From positions 1 to 15,925 of the forward strand of contig CAMBRH010000044.1 in the NCBI GenBank assembly GCA_945870115.1: a stretch of DNA of 15,925 nt, in the 5' to 3' direction. The stretch's first letter is position 1. Each line of letters opens with the position of its first letter. Of the stretch, positions 1 through 8,400 are shown one piece after another. The notes beneath the pieces are model-generated. The model was not told the DNA's origin and ran no database searches. It saw only the letters and a program-made list of their open reading frames with translations. Made by a program: the position numbers and the translations under genes. This stretch comes from Chitinophaga pinensis. GTDB taxonomy: Bacteria; Bacteroidota; Bacteroidia; Flavobacteriales_D; Crocinitomicaceae.

Positions 1-1625
1 AAAAATGGTGCTTTTAATTTTTCTAAATCTTTTTTAGTATGTACTTTTGTATCTAGTAAATCTTTAACATAAATTAAAATTATTGGTAAAATAAACCCTA
101 TAAATAATGCAATTAAGAAAATAGTTCTTTTCTGGGAAGAAACTTTATTTCCATTGCCATAAGCTTCATTAATAACTTTTGCATTGGCTACAGTCACAGC
201 TAAAGCAATAGCTGTCTCTTCTCTTTTTTGAAGTAAATATAAATATAATGACTCTTTAATTTGTTGCTGTCTTTCAATTGTTCTATATTCTCTTTCAAAT
301 TTCGGAATTGAAGCAATTTTCGCATCATTCTCATTGTCTTTTCTGTTATAAGCCTTTAATTTCAGGACTAAAGGAGTTTTTAAATTACTTAAACTTTCTT
401 TGATACTTCTTTGTAATCCAGTTAGTTGTTCGTCTAAATTTATAACAACAGGATTTTTATCTCCAGCAGTTTTTGATAGTCTATTTTTTTCTAAAACTAA
501 TTGATTGTATTGTTCTGTTAATGTGTTTATGGAAGGGTCATTAATCCCAATATTTGAAGGGATTAATTGTTTGTCATTTTTCAAGGAAACAACGTAATCG
601 TGCATGTATTCAGTCAGTTTTAGCTGCGTGTTTGTTTCTAGTATTTGTTTTTCATAATGTGATTCTGTTTCAAGGAATAAATCTGATTCAGAAACAACAT
701 TTAGCATTTTGTTTTTTGACTTAAAAATCTCAGCATCTGTTTCCACTAAAGATAATTCTTTGGAAATTAACTGCATACGTTCGTTTATGAATTCGGAAGT
801 ATTTTTTGCAACTTGATTTTTATCATAAATTGCATCTTCTGTGTGCTTTTTAATTAAGCAATTTAATATATCAGTAGCTTTTTCTTTATTAGTATCTCTA
901 AGGCTTAGCTGAATCACATTTGAATTCGGATTTATGCTTTCAACATTTATGGAAGAAATATATTGATCAATAACAGCATTTAAAGGATTTATTACAACTC
1001 GAATGTTAGAACCGTTCCATAGTTTTCTATTTATTTGTGCAGGAGTTAAGACAAATTTGCCATAAGGTGTAGAAATCGTTTTTCCAAATTCATATTTACC
1101 AATAATTTTGCCTTCCAAATTAGAAATTTGAAACCATGACTCTGTAATTATTTTGATTCTGAATGATGCACTTTGCTCTGTGTCCCATTCTTCGTTTTCA
1201 ATTGCACTAATAACTAATGGTGGATTTTTGTAATGTTCAACAGCGACAGGACCTTCTTCTGTTAAATACTGGATTCTTAAGTTTAATTCTTGCACAACTT
1301 TTCTTATAAGACCTCTTGATTTTAAAATTTCAATTTCATTATCAATATTATTACTAGAATTTAAAATATCTAAATCGTTGAAGGCAGAAATTTCAGAAAA
1401 TGCACCATCCTTTTCATTGTCTTTTATTAAAATGGAAGCTGTAACTTCATAAAGTGAAACGTTATATCTAGATTTATAATATGCTATACTTACACAAATT
1501 AAAATTGATAAAACAAACCATTTCCAATAAGATTTATATTTGTCAAAAACATCCCTAAAATTTGTTTGATTCTCAAATTGGTTCTCGAATTGAAAATCAG
1601 TTATTTTTTCTTTTTCTGAGCTCAT
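1..1625 (-). CDS. Wzc-like polysaccharide chain-length/export protein, 3' end cut by window edge
   Basis: Inner-membrane co-polymerase of Wzy-type capsule or exopolysaccharide export, partner of the Wza-like protein encoded just upstream. My own minus-strand reading from the ATG at 1625 is open for 541 codons and runs off the left edge. Visible are a first membrane helix at about residues 34-50 (WKWFVLSILICVSIAYY), a Wzz-type periplasmic domain, a long coiled-coil-like segment (about 300-480), and a second membrane helix at about 501-520 with the family's proline (GFILPIILIYVKDLLD), followed by the start of a cytoplasmic part. Bacteroidetes members usually continue into a BY-type tyrosine kinase domain, which would lie outside the window, so kinase activity is not shown here. 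The ATG follows the stop of the upstream gene after 2 bases, so translation is probably coupled. Confidence 0.9.
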   Translation of the reverse strand, partial: MSSEKEKITDFQFENQFENQTNFRDVFDKYKSYWKWFVLSILICVSIAYYKSRYNVSLYEVTASILIKDNEKDGAFSEISAFNDLDILNSSNNIDNEIEILKSRGLIRKVVQELNLRIQYLTEEGPVAVEHYKNPPLVISAIENEEWDTEQSASFRIKIITESWFQISNLEGKIIGKYEFGKTISTPYGKFVLTPAQINRKLWNGSNIRVVINPLNAVIDQYISSINVESINPNSNVIQLSLRDTNKEKATDILNCLIKKHTEDAIYDKNQVAKNTSEFINERMQLISKELSLVETDAEIFKSKNKMLNVVSESDLFLETESHYEKQILETNTQLKLTEYMHDYVVSLKNDKQLIPSNIGINDPSINTLTEQYNQLVLEKNRLSKTAGDKNPVVINLDEQLTGLQRSIKESLSNLKTPLVLKLKAYNRKDNENDAKIASIPKFEREYRTIERQQQIKESLYLYLLQKREETAIALAVTVANAKVINEAYGNGNKVSSQKRTIFLIALFIGFILPIILIYVKDLLDTKVHTKKDLEKLKAPF

Positions 1626-1627
1626 CT

Positions 1628-2419
1628 TTATCTTGTTAAAAGAATTGTTATGGTTGTTAAGACAAATGAAATGATTGATATTGTAACTGAAAAAAACGGA
1701 CCTACCACTGAGGAATTAGTTTTTGAGCGATTTGGTTGAACATAAATCACATCATTTTGACACAAATAAAAAGCTTCAGAATTTAATGCTTGTTTGGAAG
1801 TTAAGTCGAGCCTAATTTCTTTCTTTTTCTCACCGTCTTCTCGAAGCACTAAAATATTTTTTCTAACAGCAGTGTTTGTTAAATCACCTGCAAATCCAAG
1901 TGCTTCCAGTATCGAAATTCTTTCATTCTCAACTTTGAAGGTTCCAGGTGATTTTACATCGCCTAATACAGTTATTGAAAAATTTTGAATTGAGATAGTG
2001 ATTATTGCATCAGAAATATATTCTTTTAATTTTTCTGCCAATAAATCTTTAGCCTGATACTTTGTTAATCCTTCTAATTTAACTTTACCTAATACGGGAA
2101 ATTCTATTTCACCCAGATGATTTATTAAATATGTTTTTTTTACTAAATTTTCAGAATTATTATTAGATCTGTTAGAATTTAAATCAAAATCTAATTGATT
2201 AAATGGTTTTACAGCCTCCAAATTTAATGAGGAAACTGAGATTGCCAATAAATCGTTTTTTTTTAAAACGAATGAATAAAAATTAGGAGAAATTGAATCC
2301 GATTGTGAACCTTCCGAGTTGTTAAAATAAACAAGTTTCTTTTGTGTTTTGCAAGAAGAAAAGCTTATAATTAAAACAAATAGTAAAAAGGAAGTATAAT
2401 TTAACTTTTGAAAATTCAT
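1628..2419 (-). CDS. Wza-like polysaccharide export lipoprotein
   Basis: Outer-membrane or periplasmic channel component for exopolysaccharide or capsule export, 263 residues, a usual length for Bacteroidetes members. The N-terminus is a lipoprotein signal with a hydrophobic stretch and lipobox SFSSC, giving lipidated Cys23. Residues about 46-145 match the polysaccharide export (Poly_export) domain: KKNDLLAISV, then YLINHLGEIEFPVLGKVKL. An SLBB-like domain follows (about 148-228: ITVLGDVKSPGTF, ILEALGFAGDL, NDVIYVQP). The last 25 residues form a hydrophobic helix (VVGPFFSVTISIISFVL), as in other Bacteroidetes homologues; by analogy with E. coli Wza it may cross the outer membrane, but that is inference. 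It lies 63 bases downstream of the sugar transferase gene and 2 bases before the wzc-like gene. The clustering supports a joint role in one export machine. Confidence 0.93.
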   Translation of the reverse strand: MNFQKLNYTSFLLFVLIISFSSCKTQKKLVYFNNSEGSQSDSISPNFYSFVLKKNDLLAISVSSLNLEAVKPFNQLDFDLNSNRSNNNSENLVKKTYLINHLGEIEFPVLGKVKLEGLTKYQAKDLLAEKLKEYISDAIITISIQNFSITVLGDVKSPGTFKVENERISILEALGFAGDLTNTAVRKNILVLREDGEKKKEIRLDLTSKQALNSEAFYLCQNDVIYVQPNRSKTNSSVVGPFFSVTISIISFVLTTITILLTR

Positions 2420-2441
2420 GTTTTTAGTTGAAATAATTATT

Positions 2442-2449
2442 CAAAAGTA
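2442..2449 (-). promoter_or_regulatory. Possible internal promoter -7 box before the wza-like gene
   Basis: On the minus strand TACTTTTG fits the Bacteroidetes -7 consensus TAnnTTTG and ends 22 bases before the ATG of the wza-like gene. I find no TTG at the expected -33 distance, and the sequence is so AT-rich that chance matches are likely. It could give extra transcription of wza-wzc apart from the sugar transferase gene. Confidence 0.3.
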
Positions 2450-2482
2450 AGAAAAAAAGTCTAAATAAAAAAACACGAATTG

Positions 2483-3505
2483 CTATGCACTTCTTTTTCC
2501 TTTGAAAATGATATTAATTAGCGCATAAACAAAATATTTACTGTCAGTTGTGTAGGGTTTTTTTGACTTTTCTTCTAAATATTGTCTTTCTGCTTTGATT
2601 ACTTCTTCAAAGGAGGATTTATAATTTAAAGAAAGATATGGAGGAATGCAACCTGGCTTAAATTTGACTTTTAAGATTTTAAAATCTTCAGGTAAAATAT
2701 TAAAATAACTTTCCGATGTAGGACGAACTCCCACCAATTTCATATTTCCTAATAGTAAGTTAATAATTTGGGGTAATTCATCTATCCAATATTTGCGCAT
2801 CCACTTTCCCCAAGGTGTAATTCTGAAATCGTTTTTGAATTTTCCATTTTTTGAAAAGCCTTCCGAAGTCATTAAATAATCTTGAATAAATTCAGAGTAT
2901 GGGTACATTGTTCTAAATTTATAAACTTTAATGAATTTACCATTTTTACCAATCCTATTCATTTTAAAAATTAAACCATAACTTGTTTTTTTTCGCTTTA
3001 TCGTGTTATTTATTTTCTGTACCTTAAAATAGTTATAACCTTCCACTGCTTCAACTTTATCAATTTTAAAACCAGCATAAACTAATCTACCAAGAACTTC
3101 TGCTTTTGACATTAGCCTATTTCTTCCTTTTGTAAAGAAGAAGTAAACAGAATTGATATATTTTATTTTGGGAATTATTCGATTAAATAAAAAATGAACA
3201 ATAAAAAATAAATGACTTAAAATAGGAATTTTATAAATAAATATTCGTGCGCGTCTTGCGGTGAAAGTTTCAAATTTCCCAATTAAAAACTCTCCTTCAT
3301 TCAGGGAATTATAAATTTCTTTTAAATGAGTATTCAAATAAGAAATATCATTTATTTTCTTTTTAAAAAAAGTTATACTTTCAGTTTGATCTGCAAAAAA
3401 ATGATCTACTTTTTGATAAATTAATGAATCTTCATTTTTATCCACACCGTGAAATTCGGAATGTGAATAAACAATATTTTCCAATAAAATATTAGTTGAG
3501 TTCAT
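2483..3505 (-). CDS. Sugar transferase (phosphoglycosyl transferase) with atypical N-terminal half
   Basis: Probable initiating enzyme of the polysaccharide locus, moving a sugar-1-phosphate from a nucleotide sugar onto undecaprenyl phosphate at the inner membrane. The C-terminal half (about 175-340) is the bacterial sugar transferase domain (PglC/WcaJ family): KMNRIGKNGKF, KVYKFRTM at 193-200, DELPQ at 242-246 with the catalytic Asp-Glu pair at 242-243, LVGVRP at 257-262 and KPGCIPP at 283-289. The first 170 residues are odd. There is no obvious membrane hairpin directly before the core; instead the N-terminus reads like part of a class I methyltransferase fold (LKEIYNSLNEGEFLIGKFET at 61-80) with a hydrophobic stretch at about 88-113 and the segment TKGRNRLMSKAEVLGRL at 125-141. 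No SAM-binding glycine motif is visible. Sugar specificity cannot be read from sequence. First gene of the sugar transferase-wza-wzc cluster. Confidence 0.9.
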   Translation of the reverse strand: MNSTNILLENIVYSHSEFHGVDKNEDSLIYQKVDHFFADQTESITFFKKKINDISYLNTHLKEIYNSLNEGEFLIGKFETFTARRARIFIYKIPILSHLFFIVHFLFNRIIPKIKYINSVYFFFTKGRNRLMSKAEVLGRLVYAGFKIDKVEAVEGYNYFKVQKINNTIKRKKTSYGLIFKMNRIGKNGKFIKVYKFRTMYPYSEFIQDYLMTSEGFSKNGKFKNDFRITPWGKWMRKYWIDELPQIINLLLGNMKLVGVRPTSESYFNILPEDFKILKVKFKPGCIPPYLSLNYKSSFEEVIKAERQYLEEKSKKPYTTDSKYFVYALINIIFKGKRSA

Positions 3506-3537
3506 TGTTTTTTTTAGTTTTGGTTCAAAAGTTTATT

Positions 3538-3574
3538 CAAAAATACGTAATAATAGTTAATGTGTTTTTAACAA
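3538..3574 (-). promoter_or_regulatory. Candidate promoter of the polysaccharide cluster
   Basis: On the minus strand the box TATTTTTG (3538-3545) fits the Bacteroidetes -7 consensus TAnnTTTG and ends 32 bases before the sugar transferase ATG. A TTG at 3572-3574 could be the -33 element, but the 26-base spacer is longer than the usual 17-23. The box lies in the 134-base gap after mpl. I see no convincing hairpin terminator for mpl in that gap, so read-through from mpl is also possible. Confidence 0.45.
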
Positions 3575-3639
3575 TTAGACAAACACTTATTTTTAGCAAG
3601 TTGAAGGCTTTTTTTTTTAGTTTAAAAGAGTTTTTTATC

Positions 3640-5019
3640 TTAAAAATGGATAGAGTTATTATTCTTTAACTTGATTTCTTCTCCTAAATCTTCATAATTT
3701 ATACCATCAAAATTACCTGAGCTCATCATTAATAATACTGTTTTGTTCGATAAATTATCATGTATAAAATTTAAAACTTCATCAGTTTTTTGAGAAATAG
3801 TAACGTCTTTACCAAAGCATTCTTTTACAAAATCAGTTGAAAGTACATCTAGTTTTTTGTGTTTTACAACTTCAGGATTGAAATAAACCAAAGCTTTATC
3901 AGCTTTTTCCATTGCATTTTCATAAAGAGGCAAGAAATTTTTATTCAAAGAAGAAAAAGTATGTAATTCCATACAAGCTATAACATTTCTATCTGGAAAT
4001 TGTTCTTTTACAGCTTTAGTTGTTGCTTTTAATTTTGATGGCGAGTGTGCAAAATCTTTGAACATTACAAAATGTTCAGTTTCTACTATTTTTTGTAAGC
4101 GCTTGCCTGCACCTGTAAAATCTGACATTGAGTTTAAAAAATCACTTTCTGTAATGCCGATTTCTTTACAAATATTCATTGCACCCATTAAATTTTGTAA
4201 ATTGTGTGCACCAAAAATTTTCAAGGAATATTTTGTTGCATTTACTTCTAAAATGGTACCGTTTTCAACATTTGTATAAGTTGGAGTAGAGTAGGGAATA
4301 GCACTCGTATCTGATGCGTATTTCTCACCTAATTTATTCACTTCAAAATCTTCAGTATTGTAAATCAAAGACCCATCTTTTTCAATTTTTTGACAGAAAA
4401 CATCAAATTGTTCAATGTAATTTTCATAACTCGGAAAAACATTTATGTGATCCCATGCAATTCCGCTTAAAAGGGCAATATTTGGTTTGTATAAATGAAA
4501 TTTTGGTCTTCTATCAATCGGAGAACTTAAATATTCATCTCCTTCAAGAATCATGATTTTTGCTTCATCTGTCAATTTTACCATACAATCGTAGCCATCA
4601 AGTTGCGCGCCCACCATGTAATCAACATCAATTTTTAATTTTGAAACTGCATGTAAAATCATGGAAGTGATGGTTGTTTTACCATGGCTACCACCAATCA
4701 CCACTCTAATTTTATCTTTACTTTGCTCATATAAATATTCTGGATAAGAATATATTTTCAAGCCTAATTCTTTGGCTTTTAAAAGTTCTGGATTATCTTC
4801 TCTTGCGTGCATTCCAAGGATAACAGCATCAATTTTTGAATGGATATGATTTTCATTCCAACCTAAGGTTTGAGGTAGAATTCCTTGTTTTTCAAGGCGT
4901 GTTCTGGAGGGCTCAAAAATTTCGTCGTCTGAACCTGTAACATTTTCACCTTTTCTACTTAAAGCGATTGCTAAATTATGCATGGCGCTTCCACCAATTG
5001 CTATGAAATGAATGTTCAT
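3640..5019 (-). CDS. mpl: UDP-MurNAc:L-Ala-gamma-D-Glu-meso-DAP ligase (Mpl)
   Basis: Cytoplasmic Mur ligase of peptidoglycan recycling: it joins a recovered tripeptide to UDP-N-acetylmuramate using ATP. It has 459 residues, close to E. coli Mpl. In order: an N-terminal UDP-binding domain (HFIAIGGSAMHNLA at 4-17, then GSDDEIFEP), the ATP P-loop GGSHGKTT at 109-116, the central domain (EGDEYLSS at 159-166, SGIAWDHINVFPSYENY at 185-201), and the C-terminal domain (FGAHNLQNLMGAMN at 269-282, GAGKRLQ at 303-309, KDFAHSP at 321-327, ELHTFSS at 351-357). Mpl and MurC generally carry DDFAHHP or DDYGHHP at the 321-327 position; here the first Asp is Lys and the second His is Ser. I believe this is usual in Bacteroidetes. 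MurC is less likely given MELHTFSSLN and the Mpl-type N-terminus. The start follows the upstream stop after one base. Confidence 0.93.
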   Translation of the reverse strand: MNIHFIAIGGSAMHNLAIALSRKGENVTGSDDEIFEPSRTRLEKQGILPQTLGWNENHIHSKIDAVILGMHAREDNPELLKAKELGLKIYSYPEYLYEQSKDKIRVVIGGSHGKTTITSMILHAVSKLKIDVDYMVGAQLDGYDCMVKLTDEAKIMILEGDEYLSSPIDRRPKFHLYKPNIALLSGIAWDHINVFPSYENYIEQFDVFCQKIEKDGSLIYNTEDFEVNKLGEKYASDTSAIPYSTPTYTNVENGTILEVNATKYSLKIFGAHNLQNLMGAMNICKEIGITESDFLNSMSDFTGAGKRLQKIVETEHFVMFKDFAHSPSKLKATTKAVKEQFPDRNVIACMELHTFSSLNKNFLPLYENAMEKADKALVYFNPEVVKHKKLDVLSTDFVKECFGKDVTISQKTDEVLNFIHDNLSNKTVLLMMSSGNFDGINYEDLGEEIKLKNNNSIHF

Positions 5020-5020
5020 T

Positions 5021-5386
5021 TTACTTTTTTTTTGATTTTATTAAAATTGATGCTTCAAACATCAATGGAATTATTAGAAAGAATAATCCAACATGATTTA
5101 TCCATTTGATGGTATCTAAAGGCATTTTGTTTTCAAAGGCAATAGGTGCAATTACAGCAAATAAACCGATGTAATAAATTCTATTCCAGGATGAAATTTG
5201 CTTGAAAAGGTTTTTTTTAATCATTTCTATAGCAATGTAACACAAGGCTAAAATCATGATGTAAACATTTATTTTTTGAGAGAAATCTTGATGAAAAACC
5301 CAAAAATAAAACAAGATTGAAAGTGAAATTAATAGACTAAGGGAAAGTAAAAAAACTTGTCGTTTAAAAGATTTATTATTTTGCAT
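5021..5386 (-). CDS. Small four-helix membrane protein of unknown function
   Basis: I do not recognise the family. The 121-residue product has a short basic N-terminus (QNNKSFKRQ) and four hydrophobic segments at about residues 11-30, 38-57, 69-85 and 93-115, ending in a lysine-rich tail (KSKKK), so it is most likely an integral inner-membrane protein. No catalytic motif is visible. It directly precedes mpl: its TAA and the mpl ATG are separated by one base, which indicates co-transcription and probably translational coupling. That arrangement hints at a link to envelope or peptidoglycan metabolism, but it is only context. The 113-base AT-rich gap to the large gene upstream shows no clear hairpin terminator, so it may also be transcribed with that gene. 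Confidence 0.8.
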   Translation of the reverse strand: MQNNKSFKRQVFLLSLSLLISLSILFYFWVFHQDFSQKINVYIMILALCYIAIEMIKKNLFKQISSWNRIYYIGLFAVIAPIAFENKMPLDTIKWINHVGLFFLIIPLMFEASILIKSKKK

Positions 5387-5499
5387 TTAAAAATTTTCAA
5401 TAAAATTACATAAGATTTTAATAATATTCTAATATTTTATGAAATTTTACTAACAAAAAAACGCTCTTAACTAAAAATAAAAAATTTAATCAATTTCAA

Positions 5500-8400
5500 T
5501 CAATAATTTTTTTTCAATTTTGCGTCTTGTGTTTCTTTTTGCCATACAAATTCTGAGGAAGCTTCTCCATTTTTTGAGAAGGTCAAACCGCTCAAAGATT
5601 GAGTTCTGATGTAAATTTGTCCAAATCCACTTTTTACAACTACTCTTCTAGTGACAACAGCGACTAATAAACCATCCTCATCATTTTGATTAAAAACTTC
5701 TTGTGAAACGCCTTCAGGGTATAGGGTTCCTAAGTCATTTGCTACTTTTTCATCGTATTTAATTTCTTTACTGGAAATTTTATTAAGCAAAACTTGTGCA
5801 TTTGTTAAATTTTCTTTTTTTGCCAATTCCTCTTTGTTTTTTTGCGCTGTAATATCATTTGAAACATTTTGAACTCCTGAAATATTTTCGTCAACTTTTA
5901 AAGCAGTTTTAGTAGATTCTTTGGTAATTGATATTTGAGAATTTGTTGCACTTTCTTTTGTTTTTTGGCGTTGCTCATCATCGCTTAATGAATTTTCAGT
6001 ATTTGCAATTATTGATTTTTTATCAATTAAATCTACCGCAGCAATTTTTTCATTTGAATTTGTTTTTTCTTTAACAGAAATTATGTCATTTTTCACAGTT
6101 GTCGAACTCAATTCATCTTGTTTTTTCAAATTTTTGACAACATTTGAATTAAATTCATCTCTTGATTTATCTTGAATTTTATGTCCTCCAGATTGTATTT
6201 CGTTTACATTTTCAGTTCTATTCTCATCTTGTTCCGCTGGAAGTTTATTTATATTTGTTTGTTTATTTGCCAAAATTTCATCTGAATTTAAACTTTTATC
6301 AACTGCTTTTGTGTTTTGATCTAAAACAGAAGTCGTTATTTTTTGTTCAACAGTTTTTAATTTTTCATCATTATTTCCTGCTGATTTAGCATCTTCGGTC
6401 GTTTTGGAAAGTCTAACTTTTTCTTCTCCCTCTAGTTTTACTGATAAATCTAAAATACTTGAGCTTTCATTGACTATACTTTCATCATCTACTTTGTTAA
6501 TGTTCGCATTTGTTGCTTTAACTTGCTCTTCAATAATTTTTCGTGATTCAAAATCGTCGATTACTTTCTCATCAATTTTTTTTGATGTATTTCCTAAACT
6601 TTGTTGATTCTGAATGTTTTCGTCATAAGCAGTTTTTTCAGAATTAAGAGATTGATTGACGATTTTTTTATCGTAAACTATTACACTTTCGGTATTGTCT
6701 GTATAACCTACATCTGCTTTAGCATAAAGTACAGAATTTTCGCTGGTAATATTTTTTACTTGTTCCGTATTATTCAAGTTTTCATTGTACTTATCGTTTT
6801 GTGATTCTGCAGTTGTAGTTGAAATTGTTTTATCTACTGTTTGCACTTTATCCACAGTTACTTGACGGTTTTCATCACCTGTTTCATACTTCAAACTATT
6901 TTCTTTTTCAATTGTAGAAAGTTCATTTTTTGAACCTAAAAGTTTTTCTGTTTTTGCCTCCTGAGTTTCAGTATTTTTATCTTGAATTTTATCTTTTTTG
7001 TTTTTTAATTTTGCTTCTTTTTTACCCTTTCTGGTATTTTGAGCAGCTTGTAAAGCTTCATTCACTTTCTCTATGTCTTCTGTTGTTGGAACACCTAAAT
7101 TTGGAAGAGGTCCAACTTGAACCGCAACTGGTGGATTTAAAATCGCTTCTATTTCTTTTAATTTATCTTTTGGATAAGAATCTGAAGAATTAAAAGTAAT
7201 CGCTCTTTCGTATAGCTCTTTTGCTTTTTCATAATTCTTAACGTCAAATTTTTCGTCTGCTTTTTTGATTAAATTTTGATATTGTTTTGTAAATTCACCT
7301 TTTTCCTGTTCGTTTTTGATACATTTATCGTATTTCTTTTTTACTTCAACATCATTTTTAATGCTTAAAGCTTTTTCATAAATATTCTTAGCATCTAACC
7401 ATTTTTCTGAATCATAAAGAGTATTTCCTTCTTTCACCAAGGCATTAAATTCTTGGTCTTCTTTGTTTTTTGATTCCGCATCAATTAACTTTATGGTTTC
7501 CTCTATTTTTAGAAGGGCCGTTTTGTCATTGTTTTTAGTTGCTAAGGCATTCTTATACTCTATAAGTGCTTGCGTATATTCTTTTTTATCAAATGCTGAA
7601 TTCCCTTTTGTCATAAAGTCAGTGTAGATTTTTTCTATCTGACCATTATTCGCCTCTTTAATTTTTAATTCTTCTATTTCAGAAATTCTTTTTACCGGAA
7701 GTGTTTCACTTGGTTTTAAATTTTTTGCATCTGTAAAAAGGGAGATTGCTTTGTCATATTCTTTGGTTTTAGCAGCTGCCTCTGCCTCTTTTAATTTTGT
7801 GTTATAGGCATTTTCTTTGTCTAAATTTCCTTTTTTAGCATCTTCTTCCGCTTTGATTAAAGCATCTATTTCTTTTAATTTATCTTTTGGAACATTGTCA
7901 GTTGGATCAAGTTTAATAGCCCTGTTAAACATTTCTTTAGCTTTGTCCCAATTTTTTTCATCCATCGCTTTCTGGCCCGCAGAAATGATTTTATTATATT
8001 GAACTCGGGCTTGATCATTAGCTTCATCTTCAGATTTTTTCTGAGCAATTTTGGCTTTATCAACAGGTTCTTTCTCACTTGGCTTGATACTTCCTGCTAA
8101 ATTGTATGACTCAATAGCTTCTTTGTATTTTCTTTCACTCAGAAAATCATCTCCTTTTTTTATCGCATCTGCATATTTTTTATCAGTTTCTGCTTGAGCT
8201 GAATTATTAAGTTTTTTTGTTTCTAATTCCTTTATTTTTGTAGCTGGTAAACTTTCGTTTGGTTTTAATTTTTGTGCTTCTTTATATTTTGCAATCGCTC
8301 CATCAATATTTGAATTTTCAAGAATTTTAGCTTCATCAATCACCTTATTGTAAGCTTGGTCTGCTCCCAATTTTGCATTTTCCTCAGCAATTTTTTTGTC

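Noticed and set aside
3590..3640. Rho-independent terminator after mpl in the A/T runs
   Set aside because: There are poly-A/T tracts but I could not find a stable GC-containing stem in front of them.
5387..5499. Promoter for the membrane protein-mpl pair
   Set aside because: TAATTTTA is a 7 of 8 match to the -7 box, but no TTG lies at a plausible distance and AT-rich chance matches are common.
5500..5760. Type IX secretion C-terminal sorting domain at the end of the giant protein
   Set aside because: The last 85 residues lack the usual terminal beta-strand and glycine pattern of type A or B sorting domains; the protein ends in QDAKLKKNY.
6162..7193. Several plus-strand open frames of 67-87 codons opposite the charged region of the giant gene (also 7817-8002 and 8396-8617)
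   Set aside because: They are antisense shadows of a long, well-supported gene; the products are F/L/S-rich strings mirroring Lys/Glu codons, with no recognisable motif.
7875..8078. A 67-codon minus-strand frame inside the giant gene
   Set aside because: It overlaps the main frame in another phase and yields a K/L-rich product typical of frame-shifted repeat DNA.
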